The notes: a model not told the origin generated them from the letters alone. 64,000 nucleotides of DNA from Pseudovibrio sp. Tun.PSC04-5.I4 (GCF_900104145.1 NZ_FNLB01000006.1:703001-767000), one strand, 5' to 3'. Numbered from the stretch's first letter, positions 54,110 through 63,833 are shown. Program-made: numbers and translations.

Positions 54110-54811
54110 ATGAACGATACTTCAGATATCGAAGCAAAGGTAAAAGCGATATCAGATGCAAGGGCTGCAAAACCCGTGCTTGATATTGTGGAATCTTATT
54201 TACGACGGTTGGGAGCTTCTCATATCCTGATTACAGGGCTTCCTATGCCGAACAGAACCATCGACAGCTTGGTTCATCGGTTCCGTTGGCCAGATGAGCG
54301 CAATGGTGGTGTTGAGCGGACCACTTTAAGCGCGGGCGACAGTGCATTGATGCTAGGGCTCTCCGGTAATCGGCCGGTGGTTTGGCCCGTTTCCAGTTCC
54401 GATCCTTCAAGCTCCGAGTTGTTTGCAGCAATAGGAGAGGGCGCGCGGGTCATGGTTATTCCCGTTGATGCGCTTCATCCATTCCAGGCTATGGTTGTTG
54501 GAGCTGGTCATCAAATCACACCTGAGCCTTACGATCTGGCATCGCTTGAGATCGTGTGTTCAGCGGCTTTCAGAAGGCTTTTTGAGCTTGGAGTCATCTC
54601 CGATCAAAGACCGGGTGACCTTTCTGCCCGTGAACGCCGCGTTCTTGAGCTGACTTCACTGGGTAAAACGGCCCATGAAATTGCAGAGTTGCTCGAAATC
54701 TCACAGAGAACTGTGCATGCACACCTACAAAACGCGAGTGCAAAACTGAATGCTTCCAACAAGACCCATACAGTGGTTGAGGCACTTCGTTACGGTCAGA
54801 TCAAAATTTGA
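54110..54811 (+). CDS. LuxR-family regulator with autoinducer-like N-terminal domain (orphan)
   Basis: A 233-residue regulator. The C-terminal LuxR-type HTH is clear (LSARERRVLELTSLGKTAHEIA, about 170-190, then ISQRTVHAHLQNASAKLNA). The first 150 residues look like the GAF-like autoinducer-binding fold, with Trp/Tyr/Asp residues in the expected middle (HRFRWPDE). AGGG lies upstream of ATG 54110, so the longer frame from 54014 is dropped. No luxI gene is near, so it is a solo that may read foreign or other signals. A terminator follows. Confidence 0.82.
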   Translation: MNDTSDIEAKVKAISDARAAKPVLDIVESYLRRLGASHILITGLPMPNRTIDSLVHRFRWPDERNGGVERTTLSAGDSALMLGLSGNRPVVWPVSSSDPSSSELFAAIGEGARVMVIPVDALHPFQAMVVGAGHQITPEPYDLASLEIVCSAAFRRLFELGVISDQRPGDLSARERRVLELTSLGKTAHEIAELLEISQRTVHAHLQNASAKLNASNKTHTVVEALRYGQIKI

Positions 54812-54838
54812 TCCTGTTCAGTTCTGACTACCGGCATT

Positions 54839-54874
54839 AAAGCAGGTCTCCATTTCGGGAGGCCTGCTTTGTTT
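54839..54874 (+). terminator. terminator after the LuxR-type gene
   Basis: AAAGCAGG-TCTCC / GGGAG-G-CCTGCTTT hairpin with a short loop, then GTTT. It also faces the convergent DUF2267-like gene. Confidence 0.8.
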
Positions 54875-54896
54875 GGCAGAGAGATTTGGAAAGAGG

Positions 54897-55286
54897 CTAT
54901 GTTATTTCCGCCAGTCCGGGAACACGGGCGATAATTTCGTCGGCCATCTCAGGCCCAACTCTCTCGCGCGTATAACCTACGGTCTCTTTCGCGACATCTT
55001 GAATTTCCTGAACACTTAAGCCCAAATTTGTCATCTCATTCAATGCAGCTAGCACACCTACACTCGCATTCATTTTGCTTGCAAGGCCGCCAAATAGTCC
55101 CTTGTTCTCAGTTGCTTCATCGATAGCGAGAAACCCTTCTGCAGCAGGGAATGCTGCTAAAAGTGCTTCTAGTTCTTCTTTAGTACTGTTTTTTGCAATG
55201 AAATTGAGGATGACGCCGACAGCAGGTTCCACCTTGGATGGTTCCAGCCCGGTCTTTTCAGTAATACGATCGACAAGTGTGTGCAT
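54897..55286 (-). CDS. small helical DUF2267-like protein
   Basis: A 129-residue all-helical protein. Starting residues VDRITEKTGLEPSKVEPAVGVILNF and ending VGPEMADEIIARVPGLAEI resemble DUF2267/DUF2780-type alphaproteobacterial proteins of unknown function. A Gly/Lys-rich turn (ENKGLFGGLASKM) splits the two halves. No membrane helix. Stand-alone, and divergent from the M20 gene. Confidence 0.6.
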   Translation of the reverse strand: MHTLVDRITEKTGLEPSKVEPAVGVILNFIAKNSTKEELEALLAAFPAAEGFLAIDEATENKGLFGGLASKMNASVGVLAALNEMTNLGLSVQEIQDVAKETVGYTRERVGPEMADEIIARVPGLAEIT

Positions 55287-55672
55287 AGTGATCTCCAGTC
55301 CCCTATTGGATCGAGTGCAACGATCAACGGGTTATTATGATAAAACAACAGCATAGACATGACTTTATGTGGCAATGCTTTCCATTGGTCATAAGGGACT
55401 TGTCTAAACCTGCTTCATTCAAAAACGTCACAAACTATCGGACATTTATGGGCGTCCTGCTGTTAATGTGAGTATCTTCTATGCAGATTAAAAGAGTTTA
55501 ACTGCTTATCACATTCCTTTATCTCAGGTTTACAGGTGGTTTCAGAGGCAAACTCATAGCCTTGCTTGCAAAGTTTATGATAGAGCTTTTATGAATCTCA
55601 TATTTGCGCAGCAGCCTGCGTGCTTCCCATATTGCAGGTGAAAAATTTACCTGAACTACAAAGGAATTTGTG
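55287..55672. other. divergent intergenic region, nothing seen
   Basis: About 385 bases with AT-rich patches near 55440-55520 that fit divergent promoters. No gene, repeat or RNA is supported. Confidence 0.5.
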
Positions 55673-57061
55673 ATGTCGAATGTGGACAAAGTCCTTGGTC
55701 GCATTGATCAAAACTTGGATGCGAGCCTGGATAGATTGTTTAATCTTCTGCGCATCAAAAGCATCTCCACCGATCCTGAATACAAAGGTGATTGCCGCGA
55801 AGCTGCCGAATGGATGGCGCGCGAACTAACATCAATTGGTATTCCATCTGAAGTGCGCGACACCACCGGCCACCCTATGGTTGTCGGCCACCGCGTTGCT
55901 GATGGAAAACCCGGCCCCCACATTCTGTTCTATGGACACTATGATGTTCAGCCAGTGGATCCCTTGGAATTATGGAACGCAGACCCATTTGAACCAACCA
56001 TGGTCACCCGCGAAGACGGTTCTAAGATGATCGTGGCACGCGGTGCAAACGACGACAAAGGTCAGATGATGACATTCGTCGAGGCTGTTCGTGCATGGAT
56101 CGAAGAAACCGGCGATATTCCAATTAATATTTCCGTGCTTCTGGAAGGTGAAGAGGAAAGCGGATCTCCGTCCCTGCAACCATTCCTTGATGCGAATAAA
56201 GATGAGCTGTCCAAAGATCTGGCTTTGGTGTGTGATACTCAGATGTGGGATAAAGATACCCCGGCAATTTCCGTCATGCTGCGTGGTCTTGTCGGTGAAG
56301 AAATCACTCTAAAAGGCCCGGATAAAGATCTGCATTCCGGTATGTACGGCGGTGCTGCTCGTAACCCGCTTCATGTGCTCTCCGATATGATTGCAGGTCT
56401 GCGGGATGAGAATGGGCGCATTACCCTTCCAGATTTCTATGATGGCGTTCTTGAACTCCCAGAAGATGTCAAGAAAATGTGGGAGAACATGGGCTTCTCG
56501 ACCGAGGAATTCCTCGGTGGCATTGGCTTGAAGGAACTGGGCGGCGAAAACGATCGCTCTGGTCTGGAGCAAATCTGGGCACGCCCAACCTGCGAAGTAA
56601 ATGGCATGTGGGGTGGGTATACTGGCGCGGGCTTCAAAACTGTCATTCCAGCAGAAGCACATGCCAAAGTTTCCTTCCGTTTGGTTGGCGATCAGGATCC
56701 TGAAAAAATCAGAGACGCGTTTCATACGTATCTGAAATCCAAAACCCCAGACGACTTTGAATTGGTACTGCATCCGCATGGTGGAGACGGCGCTCTGCGC
56801 ATGGACTTTGATGCACCTGCACTGGCTAAAGGTCGTGAAGCTCTGACAGCAGAGTGGGGCAAACCAGCAGCATTGATCGGATGTGGTGGTTCAATTCCTA
56901 TCGTTGGTTGCTTTAAGCGCACACTGAATATGGATAGCCTGCTGATCGGCTTTGGTTTGGATGAGGATCAAATCCACTCACCAAACGAAAAGTATGAGTT
57001 AACGAGCTTTCACAAAGGCATACGCTCCTGGGCTCGTGTGCTCGCCGAATTGGCGAAATAA
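55673..57061 (+). CDS. M20/M25/M40-family metallopeptidase (dipeptidase-like)
   Basis: A 462-residue zinc exopeptidase. The zinc-binding motifs are ILFYGHYDVQPVD (His/Asp near 83-85), GANDDKGQMM (about 123), the catalytic-Glu EGEEESGSPS (about 160) and the late Zn-His GFGLDEDQIHSPNEKY (near 435). A dimerisation domain lies between. Such enzymes split dipeptides or remove acyl groups. AAGGAA six bases before ATG 55673 fixes the start over a GTG three bases upstream. Cytoplasmic. It stands before the LOG gene with a hairpin between. Confidence 0.9.
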   Translation: MSNVDKVLGRIDQNLDASLDRLFNLLRIKSISTDPEYKGDCREAAEWMARELTSIGIPSEVRDTTGHPMVVGHRVADGKPGPHILFYGHYDVQPVDPLELWNADPFEPTMVTREDGSKMIVARGANDDKGQMMTFVEAVRAWIEETGDIPINISVLLEGEEESGSPSLQPFLDANKDELSKDLALVCDTQMWDKDTPAISVMLRGLVGEEITLKGPDKDLHSGMYGGAARNPLHVLSDMIAGLRDENGRITLPDFYDGVLELPEDVKKMWENMGFSTEEFLGGIGLKELGGENDRSGLEQIWARPTCEVNGMWGGYTGAGFKTVIPAEAHAKVSFRLVGDQDPEKIRDAFHTYLKSKTPDDFELVLHPHGGDGALRMDFDAPALAKGREALTAEWGKPAALIGCGGSIPIVGCFKRTLNMDSLLIGFGLDEDQIHSPNEKYELTSFHKGIRSWARVLAELAK

Positions 57062-57077
57062 AACCTATAGGAACCTC

Positions 57078-57121
57078 TCTGGCTTATGACCTGCTTGTCT
57101 TTGGTCGGAACAAAAGCCAGA
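57078..57121. repeat. nested inverted repeat between M20 and LOG genes
   Basis: TCTGGCTT (57078-57085) pairs with AAGCCAGA (57114-57121), and GACC/GGTC pair inside. No T-run follows. It could be a transcript end or a leader element of the LOG gene. Confidence 0.45.
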
Positions 57122-57172
57122 AAGGCCTCCTAAGTTTATAACGCCACAGGCAAAACCGACTGGAGAGAATAT

Positions 57173-57754
57173 ATGGCGTCCATCTGCGTATTTTGTGGAT
57201 CATCTGTCGGGAAACGCCCCGAATACGAAATTGCAGCACGTCTTTTAGGCACAGAAATTGCCAAACGCGGCAACACTCTGATTTACGGCGGGGCTGAGGT
57301 CGGTTTGATGGGCATCGTTGCCAATGCCGCGCTTGAAGCCGGCGGTAAAGTTGTCGGTGTCCTGCCCGAGGCTTTGGCAGCGAAAGAATTGGCACATCGT
57401 TCTCTGACAGACCTCCACATTGTGGGTTCAATGCACGAGCGCAAGGCAATGATGGCAGATCTGTCCGATGGATTTGTTGCTTTGCCAGGTGGTATCGGCA
57501 CGATGGAAGAACTGTTTGAGGTTTGGACATGGGGCCAGCTTGGCTATCACAACAAGCCTTGCGCGCTCTACAACGCCAATGGCTTTTATGGCCGTATGCT
57601 CGCCTTTTTGGATTTCATGTCTGAAGAAGAGTTTATGAAGAAAAAGCATAGAGACATGCTGTTGGTGGATGACAATCCGGGATCGCTTCTGGACCAGATT
57701 GAGAACTACCAAGCACCTCTCGGCCATAAATGGATCACCCGCGCTGAAACTTGA
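57173..57754 (+). CDS. LOG-family protein (TIGR00730)
   Basis: A 193-residue Rossmann-fold protein of the LOG family, nucleotide 5'-monophosphate phosphoribohydrolases (cytokinin-activating in plants, purine-related in bacteria). The nucleotide-binding VFCGSSVGKRPEY near the start and the active-site PGGIGTMEELFEVWTW (about 105-120) are intact. GGAGAG precedes ATG. Length is normal. Substrate likely a nucleotide or cytokinin riboside phosphate; the natural one here is unknown. Confidence 0.9.
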   Translation: MASICVFCGSSVGKRPEYEIAARLLGTEIAKRGNTLIYGGAEVGLMGIVANAALEAGGKVVGVLPEALAAKELAHRSLTDLHIVGSMHERKAMMADLSDGFVALPGGIGTMEELFEVWTWGQLGYHNKPCALYNANGFYGRMLAFLDFMSEEEFMKKKHRDMLLVDDNPGSLLDQIENYQAPLGHKWITRAET

Positions 57755-57785
57755 TTTTCGATTTTGCAGGGCCGGTAGATTTAAA

Positions 57786-58691
57786 CTAGTCCTGCAAATA
57801 TCTTGGGAGGCGCGAAGGTTCGTTCATCAAATAGAGCGCACCCAATAAGCATATAAAACCAAGCGCTTGAGCTAGTCCAAGCGGTTCAGAGAACACCCAG
57901 AATCCTGTCAGGATCGCTAGTCCAAATTCGATGAAACCGGTTGTATAAGCTGTTTTTCGTCCGGACTTGTCGGAACTACCATACGCAAGCAGAAGCTGCG
58001 GCAAGAGACCTGCAACAAGTGCAAGGCCGAAGATGGGCAATGCAATCGATCCAGCGGCCTCACTCTCCCACAGCTGACCGTCAATGAGCATTAGCGGTAG
58101 GGCTGCCAAAATCGCACCGGTAAAAATGCAGGCAGCCATAGCAAGAGATGGCAAATAACTGGGAGCTCTGCGGCTGACCAACTGTAATCCACCATAACAC
58201 AAAGGTCCGATGAGGCCGATTGCAACAGCGATTAGATCAAGATCGGCCAGTGGTGTACTCGCTAAAATAAGAAGCAGTGCAGACGCCACCAATGCAAGGG
58301 TTAGTCTATCGCTGCTTCTCAATTTGACGCCGCCGATACGCCTCAAAATTACAAGCAGGGCGGGGTAGGAAAAAAACAGACTGGCAGCTAGAGAGATTGG
58401 CAATGCGCTCAAAGCATAAAAGTAGCTCCAGGCGCCCAAACTCATGATCATGCCAAACAGCAGGTATTGGCGACTGCTTGGGCCGGATTTCAAAGCCTGT
58501 GGCAAGTAAGGTGCGAGAAGCACAGCAGGCAAAACGTACCTGAGTAAAACAGCAGCACCGGGTGAAATGCCCGCAGCAAAACCAACCTTGGCGAAATAAG
58601 GAATGCTGCCGAAGCAAATTGCACCCAACCCAAGCGCAATTAAGCTGGCGATGCGATGCCCAGAACCATCACTGTTAAATTCAGAAAACAT
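57786..58691 (-). CDS. EamA-family (DMT) transporter
   Basis: A 301-residue ten-helix transporter in two EamA repeats (first ASLIALGLGAICFGSIPYF..., second from GLIGPLCYGGLQLVSRR to LAILTGFWVFSEPLG). Probable exporter of a small metabolite. ATG 58691 is preferred to the GTG at 58736, which adds a Tyr/Lys-rich tail. Convergent with the LOG gene. Substrate unknown. Confidence 0.85.
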   Translation of the reverse strand: MFSEFNSDGSGHRIASLIALGLGAICFGSIPYFAKVGFAAGISPGAAVLLRYVLPAVLLAPYLPQALKSGPSSRQYLLFGMIMSLGAWSYFYALSALPISLAASLFFSYPALLVILRRIGGVKLRSSDRLTLALVASALLLILASTPLADLDLIAVAIGLIGPLCYGGLQLVSRRAPSYLPSLAMAACIFTGAILAALPLMLIDGQLWESEAAGSIALPIFGLALVAGLLPQLLLAYGSSDKSGRKTAYTTGFIEFGLAILTGFWVFSEPLGLAQALGFICLLGALYLMNEPSRLPRYLQD

Positions 58692-58893
58692 ATATTTTAG
58701 ATAGTACCGAGTGCTTTTGCCAAATCTATGAGCCACTTAATTACTATGAAAGCTTTGCCCTTGGAGAGCAAGGTGATTTCACTTGGCTTAGAAGCTGGGT
58801 ATTGGAACACCACAGAAAACCAAATTGGGGCCAAGGTGTAAGGCTGTAATTGATGATCACAGCCTTACCTACACAATCGGGACTGTCTTGGTT

Positions 58894-59556
58894 TTATCCC
58901 AACGAAGGCAAGCCGCTGAGGTCTTTCAGGACAGCAGAAGGGGACAAATCTGTATATTCATCTGGCATCTGAGCCCGGTTGATCCAAACAGTTCGCATCC
59001 CAAACTTTGAAGCACCTGCTACATCCCATCGGTTTGAAGATTGGAATGAGATGGCGTCCGGGTAGAGGCGGAAGTGAGTTGTGACCAGATCATAAACCTC
59101 AGGATGTGGTTTGTAGGTCTTTACAGGGTCAACGGAAAACACGGCATCAAAGTAATCCGTAATTCCTGCATTTTTCAAAGCACCATCCATCATCTTCATA
59201 GGTGCATTGGAAAGGATCGCAAGTTTTGAGCCTTGCTCACGGAGCTCTTTGAGAACTTGCGGAACCTCTGGATAACAATCCAGCTCCCAATAGGCAGCCA
59301 GCAGCTCATCGCGAGCGGCTCTGTTGGCCTCGGGAACAAGATCGAAGGCGGTATCCAGAGCCTGCACAGTTAGTTCCCAAAAGTCGACATATTGGCCCAT
59401 GAGAGACCGAACCCACGAATACTCAAGTTGTTTTTCCCGCCAGATTGACGAAAGTTTTTTACCTTCAGGGCCCACTGCACCAATGTGTTTTCTGGCTGCG
59501 GCATGCACATCAAAAAGGGTTCCATAGGCATCGAATAAATAAACTGAGTGGCTCAT
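58894..59556 (-). CDS. haloacid dehalogenase type II
   Basis: A 220-residue HAD-superfamily enzyme. The nucleophile Asp is D9 in YLFDAYGTLFD. The motif II SNAPMKM (about 110) and late KTYKPHPEVY and FQSSNRWDVAGASKFGM segments, with the Ser-Asn-x-x-Asp pair, match L-2-haloacid dehalogenases. It should remove halide from short 2-haloacids in the cytoplasm. ATG 59556 follows a GGAGACCAGAG stretch. Stand-alone. Confidence 0.87.
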   Translation of the reverse strand: MSHSVYLFDAYGTLFDVHAAARKHIGAVGPEGKKLSSIWREKQLEYSWVRSLMGQYVDFWELTVQALDTAFDLVPEANRAARDELLAAYWELDCYPEVPQVLKELREQGSKLAILSNAPMKMMDGALKNAGITDYFDAVFSVDPVKTYKPHPEVYDLVTTHFRLYPDAISFQSSNRWDVAGASKFGMRTVWINRAQMPDEYTDLSPSAVLKDLSGLPSLG

Positions 59557-60111
59557 CTCTGGTCTCCGGCTCCACACCAAGCATCAAGATTGGCGAATTC
59601 CAATACTCCTAAGAAAACCTTGTGTCGGCGGTTCGTCAAGGCTTGGTAAATACGTGTTCCCCATGCTTTGGATGAACAAAATTAACATTTGTTCCCTGTT
59701 TGCAACAAATTCCGTCAAATGTGGTGCAGGTCCAGTGAAAGCCTGTGGGTTTCTTTAGCTCCCACGCAATTAAATTGCGGCAATCTCATATGTCTTCACG
59801 TTAAAACTGTGCAAAAGAACTGCGAAATTGCTCTATACAAAAAGCAGACCGAGAATATCACAGGGCAATGTTCTTGCGCATTGACATCACAAACCCCGCC
59901 ACAGCGGCACGAAGTTGCGTTTGACTCTCAATTAAGCATTCGAAAATAACCTCAGGCACACAAGAGCGTGGTGTTTAACTGCTGAACAGCGGTTTCTCAC
60001 TCTTTGTCGAGAGTATGGTTGACCTCGCGCAATTTCTCGGGTGGACTAATAACTAAGAATTGGGCAGGGGCGTTTGCCGCTCATATGCCGACTATTGAGG
60101 AGAGAACAAGT
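59557..60111. other. divergent intergenic region, nothing seen
   Basis: About 555 bases between the dehalogenase and the aminotransferase. An 86-codon frame (59689-59949) looks random. No repeat or RNA is supported. Confidence 0.5.
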
Positions 60112-60984
60112 ATGGCCGAAATGTCGAAAACTCGGACGTGGGTTGAAGGCAAATGGTACGAGGGTAATCCACCATTGATTGGTCCTCGCACGCACTCATT
60201 TTGGCTGGGCTCAAATGTATTTGATGGAGCTCGCGGATTTGAAGGCGTTATGCCGGATCTGGATTTGCACTGTCAGCGCCTGAACCGGTCCGCTGTTAAT
60301 CTTGGCATGAAGCCAACCATGCGATTTGAAGAAATGGTTGAGCTCGCCACAGAGGGCATGACAAAATTTGATGCAGACGAGGCCGTTTATATTCGTCCAA
60401 TGTATTGGGCAGAGCATGATGGTCCGGGGATTATTGACGGTGATCCGGACTCCACACGCTTCTGCATGTGTCTGTTCGAAGCTCCAATGCCACCCAAAGG
60501 CGCGTCAAACAGCCTGACATTGTCTCCGTTCCGTCGTCCAACTATGGAATCCATGCCCTTAAACGCAAAGGCTGGGTGCCTGTATCCAAACAATGCTCGG
60601 GCATCTAAAGAAGCCAAGGCGCGCGGCTTTGACAATGCCATCATGTTGGATGCCCTGGGAAATGTTGCAGAACTCACATCTGCAAACGTGTTCATGGTGA
60701 AGGATGGTGAAGTTCTGACACCTTACTGGAACGGTACATTCCTCAATGGGATTACTCGCCAGCGCACCATCAAATTGCTGAGTGATGCCGGATACAGCGT
60801 TCATGAAACAACAATGACCTATAGGGACTTCCAGGAAGCCGATGAGATCTTCTCAACCGGCAACTACGGTAAAGTTGTTCCAGTTCACAAGCTGGATGAG
60901 CGTAAGTTGGACCACGGTCCAGTGGCAGCAAAAGCACGAGAACTTTATTGGGAATTTGCGCACGCAAAAGTTCCAGCTCTCTAG
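60112..60984 (+). CDS. ilvE: branched-chain amino acid aminotransferase (class IV)
   Basis: A 290-residue fold-type IV PLP enzyme. The early GPRTHSFWLGSNVFDGARGFEG, the mid DEAVYIRPMYWAE, the PLP lysine near 153 (PLNAKAGCLYPN) and the late GTFLNGITRQRTIKLL (about 203) fit branched-chain aminotransferases, which pass an amino group between Val/Leu/Ile and 2-oxoglutarate. D-amino-acid transaminases share the fold, so the exact substrate is likely but not certain. GGAGAG at about 60098-60103 fixes ATG 60112. A terminator follows. Confidence 0.85.
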   Translation: MAEMSKTRTWVEGKWYEGNPPLIGPRTHSFWLGSNVFDGARGFEGVMPDLDLHCQRLNRSAVNLGMKPTMRFEEMVELATEGMTKFDADEAVYIRPMYWAEHDGPGIIDGDPDSTRFCMCLFEAPMPPKGASNSLTLSPFRRPTMESMPLNAKAGCLYPNNARASKEAKARGFDNAIMLDALGNVAELTSANVFMVKDGEVLTPYWNGTFLNGITRQRTIKLLSDAGYSVHETTMTYRDFQEADEIFSTGNYGKVVPVHKLDERKLDHGPVAAKARELYWEFAHAKVPAL

Positions 60985-61005
60985 GCTCCTGTTACAGCTA
61001 ACATT

Positions 61006-61032
61006 GAGGGAGGCTTTGGCCTCCCTTTTTTG
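61006..61032 (+). terminator. terminator after the class IV aminotransferase
   Basis: AGGGAGGC / GCCTCCCT hairpin around TTTG, then TTTTT. It lies just before the convergent MFS gene. Confidence 0.85.
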
Positions 61033-61037
61033 TTCAG

Positions 61038-62258
61038 TTAGGCTGGGACAAATCGTTTGATAGTAAGCAGTGCAGCCAAAATGAGCGCGCCTGCTGCTGC
61101 AAGCGATGCAGCGGTGAAGTTGCCATTGAGCTCGTAAAGGTATCCGGCAAAGCTAGGCCCGAACATCTGCCCCACACCAAAAGCGGCTGTCATCAACCCA
61201 ACGATTTGCCTTGGATCAGAGCCTGCGATGCGCCGCGCTTCTATCAGCCCTATGGATGTGATGCCGACGAACGTACCTCCCAGCAAGATTGCTGCACCCG
61301 AAAGCCCTGCAATCGTGGGCACAAGCACGCTCAATGCAACACCAACAGCTTCCAGTGTACAGGCTGCTGCAATAGCCCGGCCATAACCAATGCGGACGGC
61401 CAGTCTCTCCCAGATAAACACAGAGGGAATAACTGCAAGGCCAACCAAGAGCCAGCCCATTGATTTCATGGGGGCAAGCTCGGGAGTAGAGCCTGCTAAG
61501 GCTCCCAAAAAGGTGGCCGTGATGACGTAACCAAACCCAAAACAGCCGTAAGCGATAATAAGCCGCCACGCGCTCAACGTGAGTTTGTTGGCGCTGGCCT
61601 TCGTTATTTCAGGCGTTTGGGATGCAGCAGATACCGGAGCCTTTTGAGGTTCAGGCGGCAAGAGAAATGGAACGCACACAGAAAGGGCTAAACTCAAAAA
61701 CCCGCTTGCCAACCAGAGTTGGGAAGCCGTTTCCAGATTTGAACCCAGCCACTCAATCATCAAGGAGGAGCCTGCAATACCAAACCCGACGCCAGTAAAG
61801 TGAATGGGAAATAAATTGAGGCTTTGTCGCTCTGCAAGCCTTTGCATAACAATATTAGCCACCAGAACGAATGCATAGGCGCTCGCCAATCCAGCGATAA
61901 AGCGAATGATGATGTACCAGTAAACGCCCAGTGAAAAGGCCATGAGAAACGTAACAAGTGTGCTGATTGCCAGCGCAATGATAAAGATTCGATAAGGGCC
62001 TCCGGGCAGGGGCGCACGAGCTGCCAACAAAGCCCCGAGAAGGTATCCAAGGTAGTTGGAAGAGGCGACAAATCCGGCGTTGACCTCATTGAGCGATCCA
62101 TCCTGCAACATGAATGGTAGGACTGGGGTATAAACAAAACGCCCAATTCCCATAATCGCAGCCATAGCAAAACAGCCACCTACCGCAGACAACAGTGCAA
62201 ACTTGTCTTTTTGTCCTCTGGTGGATGTTCCCATGAGTTTTCCGGATATTTTTGCCAC
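61038..62258 (-). CDS. YbfB/YjiJ-family MFS transporter
   Basis: A 406-residue twelve-helix MFS protein. The early MGIGRFVYTPVLPFML and GFVASSNYLGYLLGALLAAR segments are the signature of the YbfB/YjiJ group. A central cytoplasmic loop follows helix 6 (PPEPQKAPVSAASQTPEI). The start is a GTG at 62258 with AAGGAA upstream; an ATG nine codons in is the alternative. Substrate unknown. Length is normal. Confidence 0.85.
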   Translation of the reverse strand: MAKISGKLMGTSTRGQKDKFALLSAVGGCFAMAAIMGIGRFVYTPVLPFMLQDGSLNEVNAGFVASSNYLGYLLGALLAARAPLPGGPYRIFIIALAISTLVTFLMAFSLGVYWYIIIRFIAGLASAYAFVLVANIVMQRLAERQSLNLFPIHFTGVGFGIAGSSLMIEWLGSNLETASQLWLASGFLSLALSVCVPFLLPPEPQKAPVSAASQTPEITKASANKLTLSAWRLIIAYGCFGFGYVITATFLGALAGSTPELAPMKSMGWLLVGLAVIPSVFIWERLAVRIGYGRAIAAACTLEAVGVALSVLVPTIAGLSGAAILLGGTFVGITSIGLIEARRIAGSDPRQIVGLMTAAFGVGQMFGPSFAGYLYELNGNFTAASLAAAGALILAALLTIKRFVPA

Positions 62259-62495
62259 AAATTGATTCCTTGTAACCCGCAGAAATCAGCCGTTTGTGTC
62301 GGGTCTGAAGGGCTCTCTTATATTACTTAGAAGTTCTACCTATAAAAAAACAAGAAGAATATTTGCAAATTATGCTCATGGCCCGTTGCTCATAAGGGAA
62401 AATATCACTATTTTGCACCATGAGTTGCAGCGCTGGTCGGCTGTAAAACGAAAAGCCGCTGCTCCCTAAAGTTCCCTTTCCCATGGAGGTTTACC

Positions 62496-63095
62496 ATGTC
62501 TTTTGCACTCGAAGACTTGCCATACGCATACGACGCACTGGCACCATACATGTCTGCTGAAACTCTCGAGTTTCACCACGACAAGCACCATATGGCTTAT
62601 GTGACCAACGGCAACAAGCTGCTCGAAGGTTCAGGTCTGGAAGGCAAGAGCCTCGAAGAGATCGTTAAGGCAAGCTACGGCACCAACGCCGGCCTCTTTA
62701 ACAATGCTGGTCAGCACCTCAATCACCTTCACTTTTGGAAATGGATGAAGCCAAATGGCGGCGGTTCTTCCCTGCCAGGCGTTTTGGCGAAGAAGATTGA
62801 AGAGGATCTTGGTGGCTTCGATAAATTCCGTGCAGACTTCATCAATGCTGGCTTGACCCAGTTTGGTTCAGGCTGGGCATGGCTTGCAGTCAAAGGCGGC
62901 AAGCTGGTTGTGATGAAAACACCTAACGGTGAAAATCCAATCGTACACGGCGCAACTCCAATTCTGGGTTGCGATGTATGGGAGCATTCCTATTACATCG
63001 ACTACCGCAATGCGCGTCCTAAGTACCTTGAAGCCTTCGTTGATAACCTGATCAACTGGGAACACGTGGAAGAGCTGTATTCTGCAGCTGTCTAA
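62496..63095 (+). CDS. sodB: superoxide dismutase, Fe type
   Basis: A 199-residue dimeric superoxide dismutase. The four metal ligands are visible: His27 in LEFHHDKHH, a His in NNAGQHLNHLHFWKW (about 74-79), and Asp/His in GCDVWEHSYYIDY (about 157-161). The sequence AGLTQFGSGWAWL and the Gln-rich site are of Fe/Mn type, with the short length and FGSGWAWL form pointing to Fe. GGAGG lies upstream of ATG. It removes superoxide in the cytoplasm. A terminator follows. Confidence 0.95.
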   Translation: MSFALEDLPYAYDALAPYMSAETLEFHHDKHHMAYVTNGNKLLEGSGLEGKSLEEIVKASYGTNAGLFNNAGQHLNHLHFWKWMKPNGGGSSLPGVLAKKIEEDLGGFDKFRADFINAGLTQFGSGWAWLAVKGGKLVVMKTPNGENPIVHGATPILGCDVWEHSYYIDYRNARPKYLEAFVDNLINWEHVEELYSAAV

Positions 63096-63112
63096 TCTAC
63101 ATAGTGTTTTAT

Positions 63113-63141
63113 AAAAAGGCGGCTTTGTGCTGCCTTTTTTT
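63113..63141 (+). terminator. terminator after sodB
   Basis: AAAAAGGCGGC / GCTGCCTTTTT hairpin with a small loop and internal mismatch, then TT. Confidence 0.75.
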
Positions 63142-63236
63142 GTCTCGATGAGCCAAATTTTATAAATTGTCATTATTGACAATAAATGAAATTTGCCTTA
63201 CATCTCCTCACATCAGTTACGTGAAAGTGCATAACT

Positions 63237-63833
63237 ATGCCTAGACCTAGTGTTCAATCGACCAGACTCTCAGAAATCATTGATGCGGCTGTAAAATGCG
63301 TTGCTCATTATGGTTTGGAAGGTGTGACACTTGATAGGATAGCGGCAGAGACCGGACTGAAACGCCCGCTTATCAGGCACCATGCTGGTAACCGGGAGGA
63401 GATAATTAATGCTGTTGTAACGCATGTTCTTTCAGGGTTTGCAGAGCTTACCAAGACGTTTGCAAATGCACTTCCGGCCAAGAACAGGTCCTTCACAGCT
63501 GTAGAGTACCTGTTTGATGATCAGACACATTCTGATCCCGCTGAGATGATGGTGTTCCAATCCATCGTTGCAGCATCAGATCGCTTTCCAAAGGAACGCG
63601 AGGCACTCTTGCTGTGGCTAGGTGATTTCACAATGGTTATCGTCGAGGCAATCAAACGCGACTTTCTAGATGTAGACAAAGAATCTGCAGAGATTGTCGC
63701 GCATGGCATAGTAGCGATCTACTTTAATATTGATTCCTTGGCTCCCCTTCAGCCTCCACAGGAGTGGCGGCGATATGCCAAAAAAGCGGCGCAGCTGCTT
63801 TTGAGGTCCTTGGAAAGTCATGTAACTACTTAA
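63237..63833 (+). CDS. TetR-family regulator
   Basis: A 198-residue repressor. The N-terminal HTH is clear (AHYGLEGVTLDRIAAETGLKR, about 22-42, then HHAGNREEIINAV), with a helical ligand-binding domain after it. It is 141 bases after sodB with a terminator between, so it is a separate unit. Ligand and targets unknown. Confidence 0.85.
   Translation: MPRPSVQSTRLSEIIDAAVKCVAHYGLEGVTLDRIAAETGLKRPLIRHHAGNREEIINAVVTHVLSGFAELTKTFANALPAKNRSFTAVEYLFDDQTHSDPAEMMVFQSIVAASDRFPKEREALLLWLGDFTMVIVEAIKRDFLDVDKESAEIVAHGIVAIYFNIDSLAPLQPPQEWRRYAKKAAQLLLRSLESHVTT

Noticed and set aside
59689..59949. 86-codon plus-strand frame before the class IV aminotransferase
   Set aside because: Random composition with scattered Cys, no ribosome-binding site or family.
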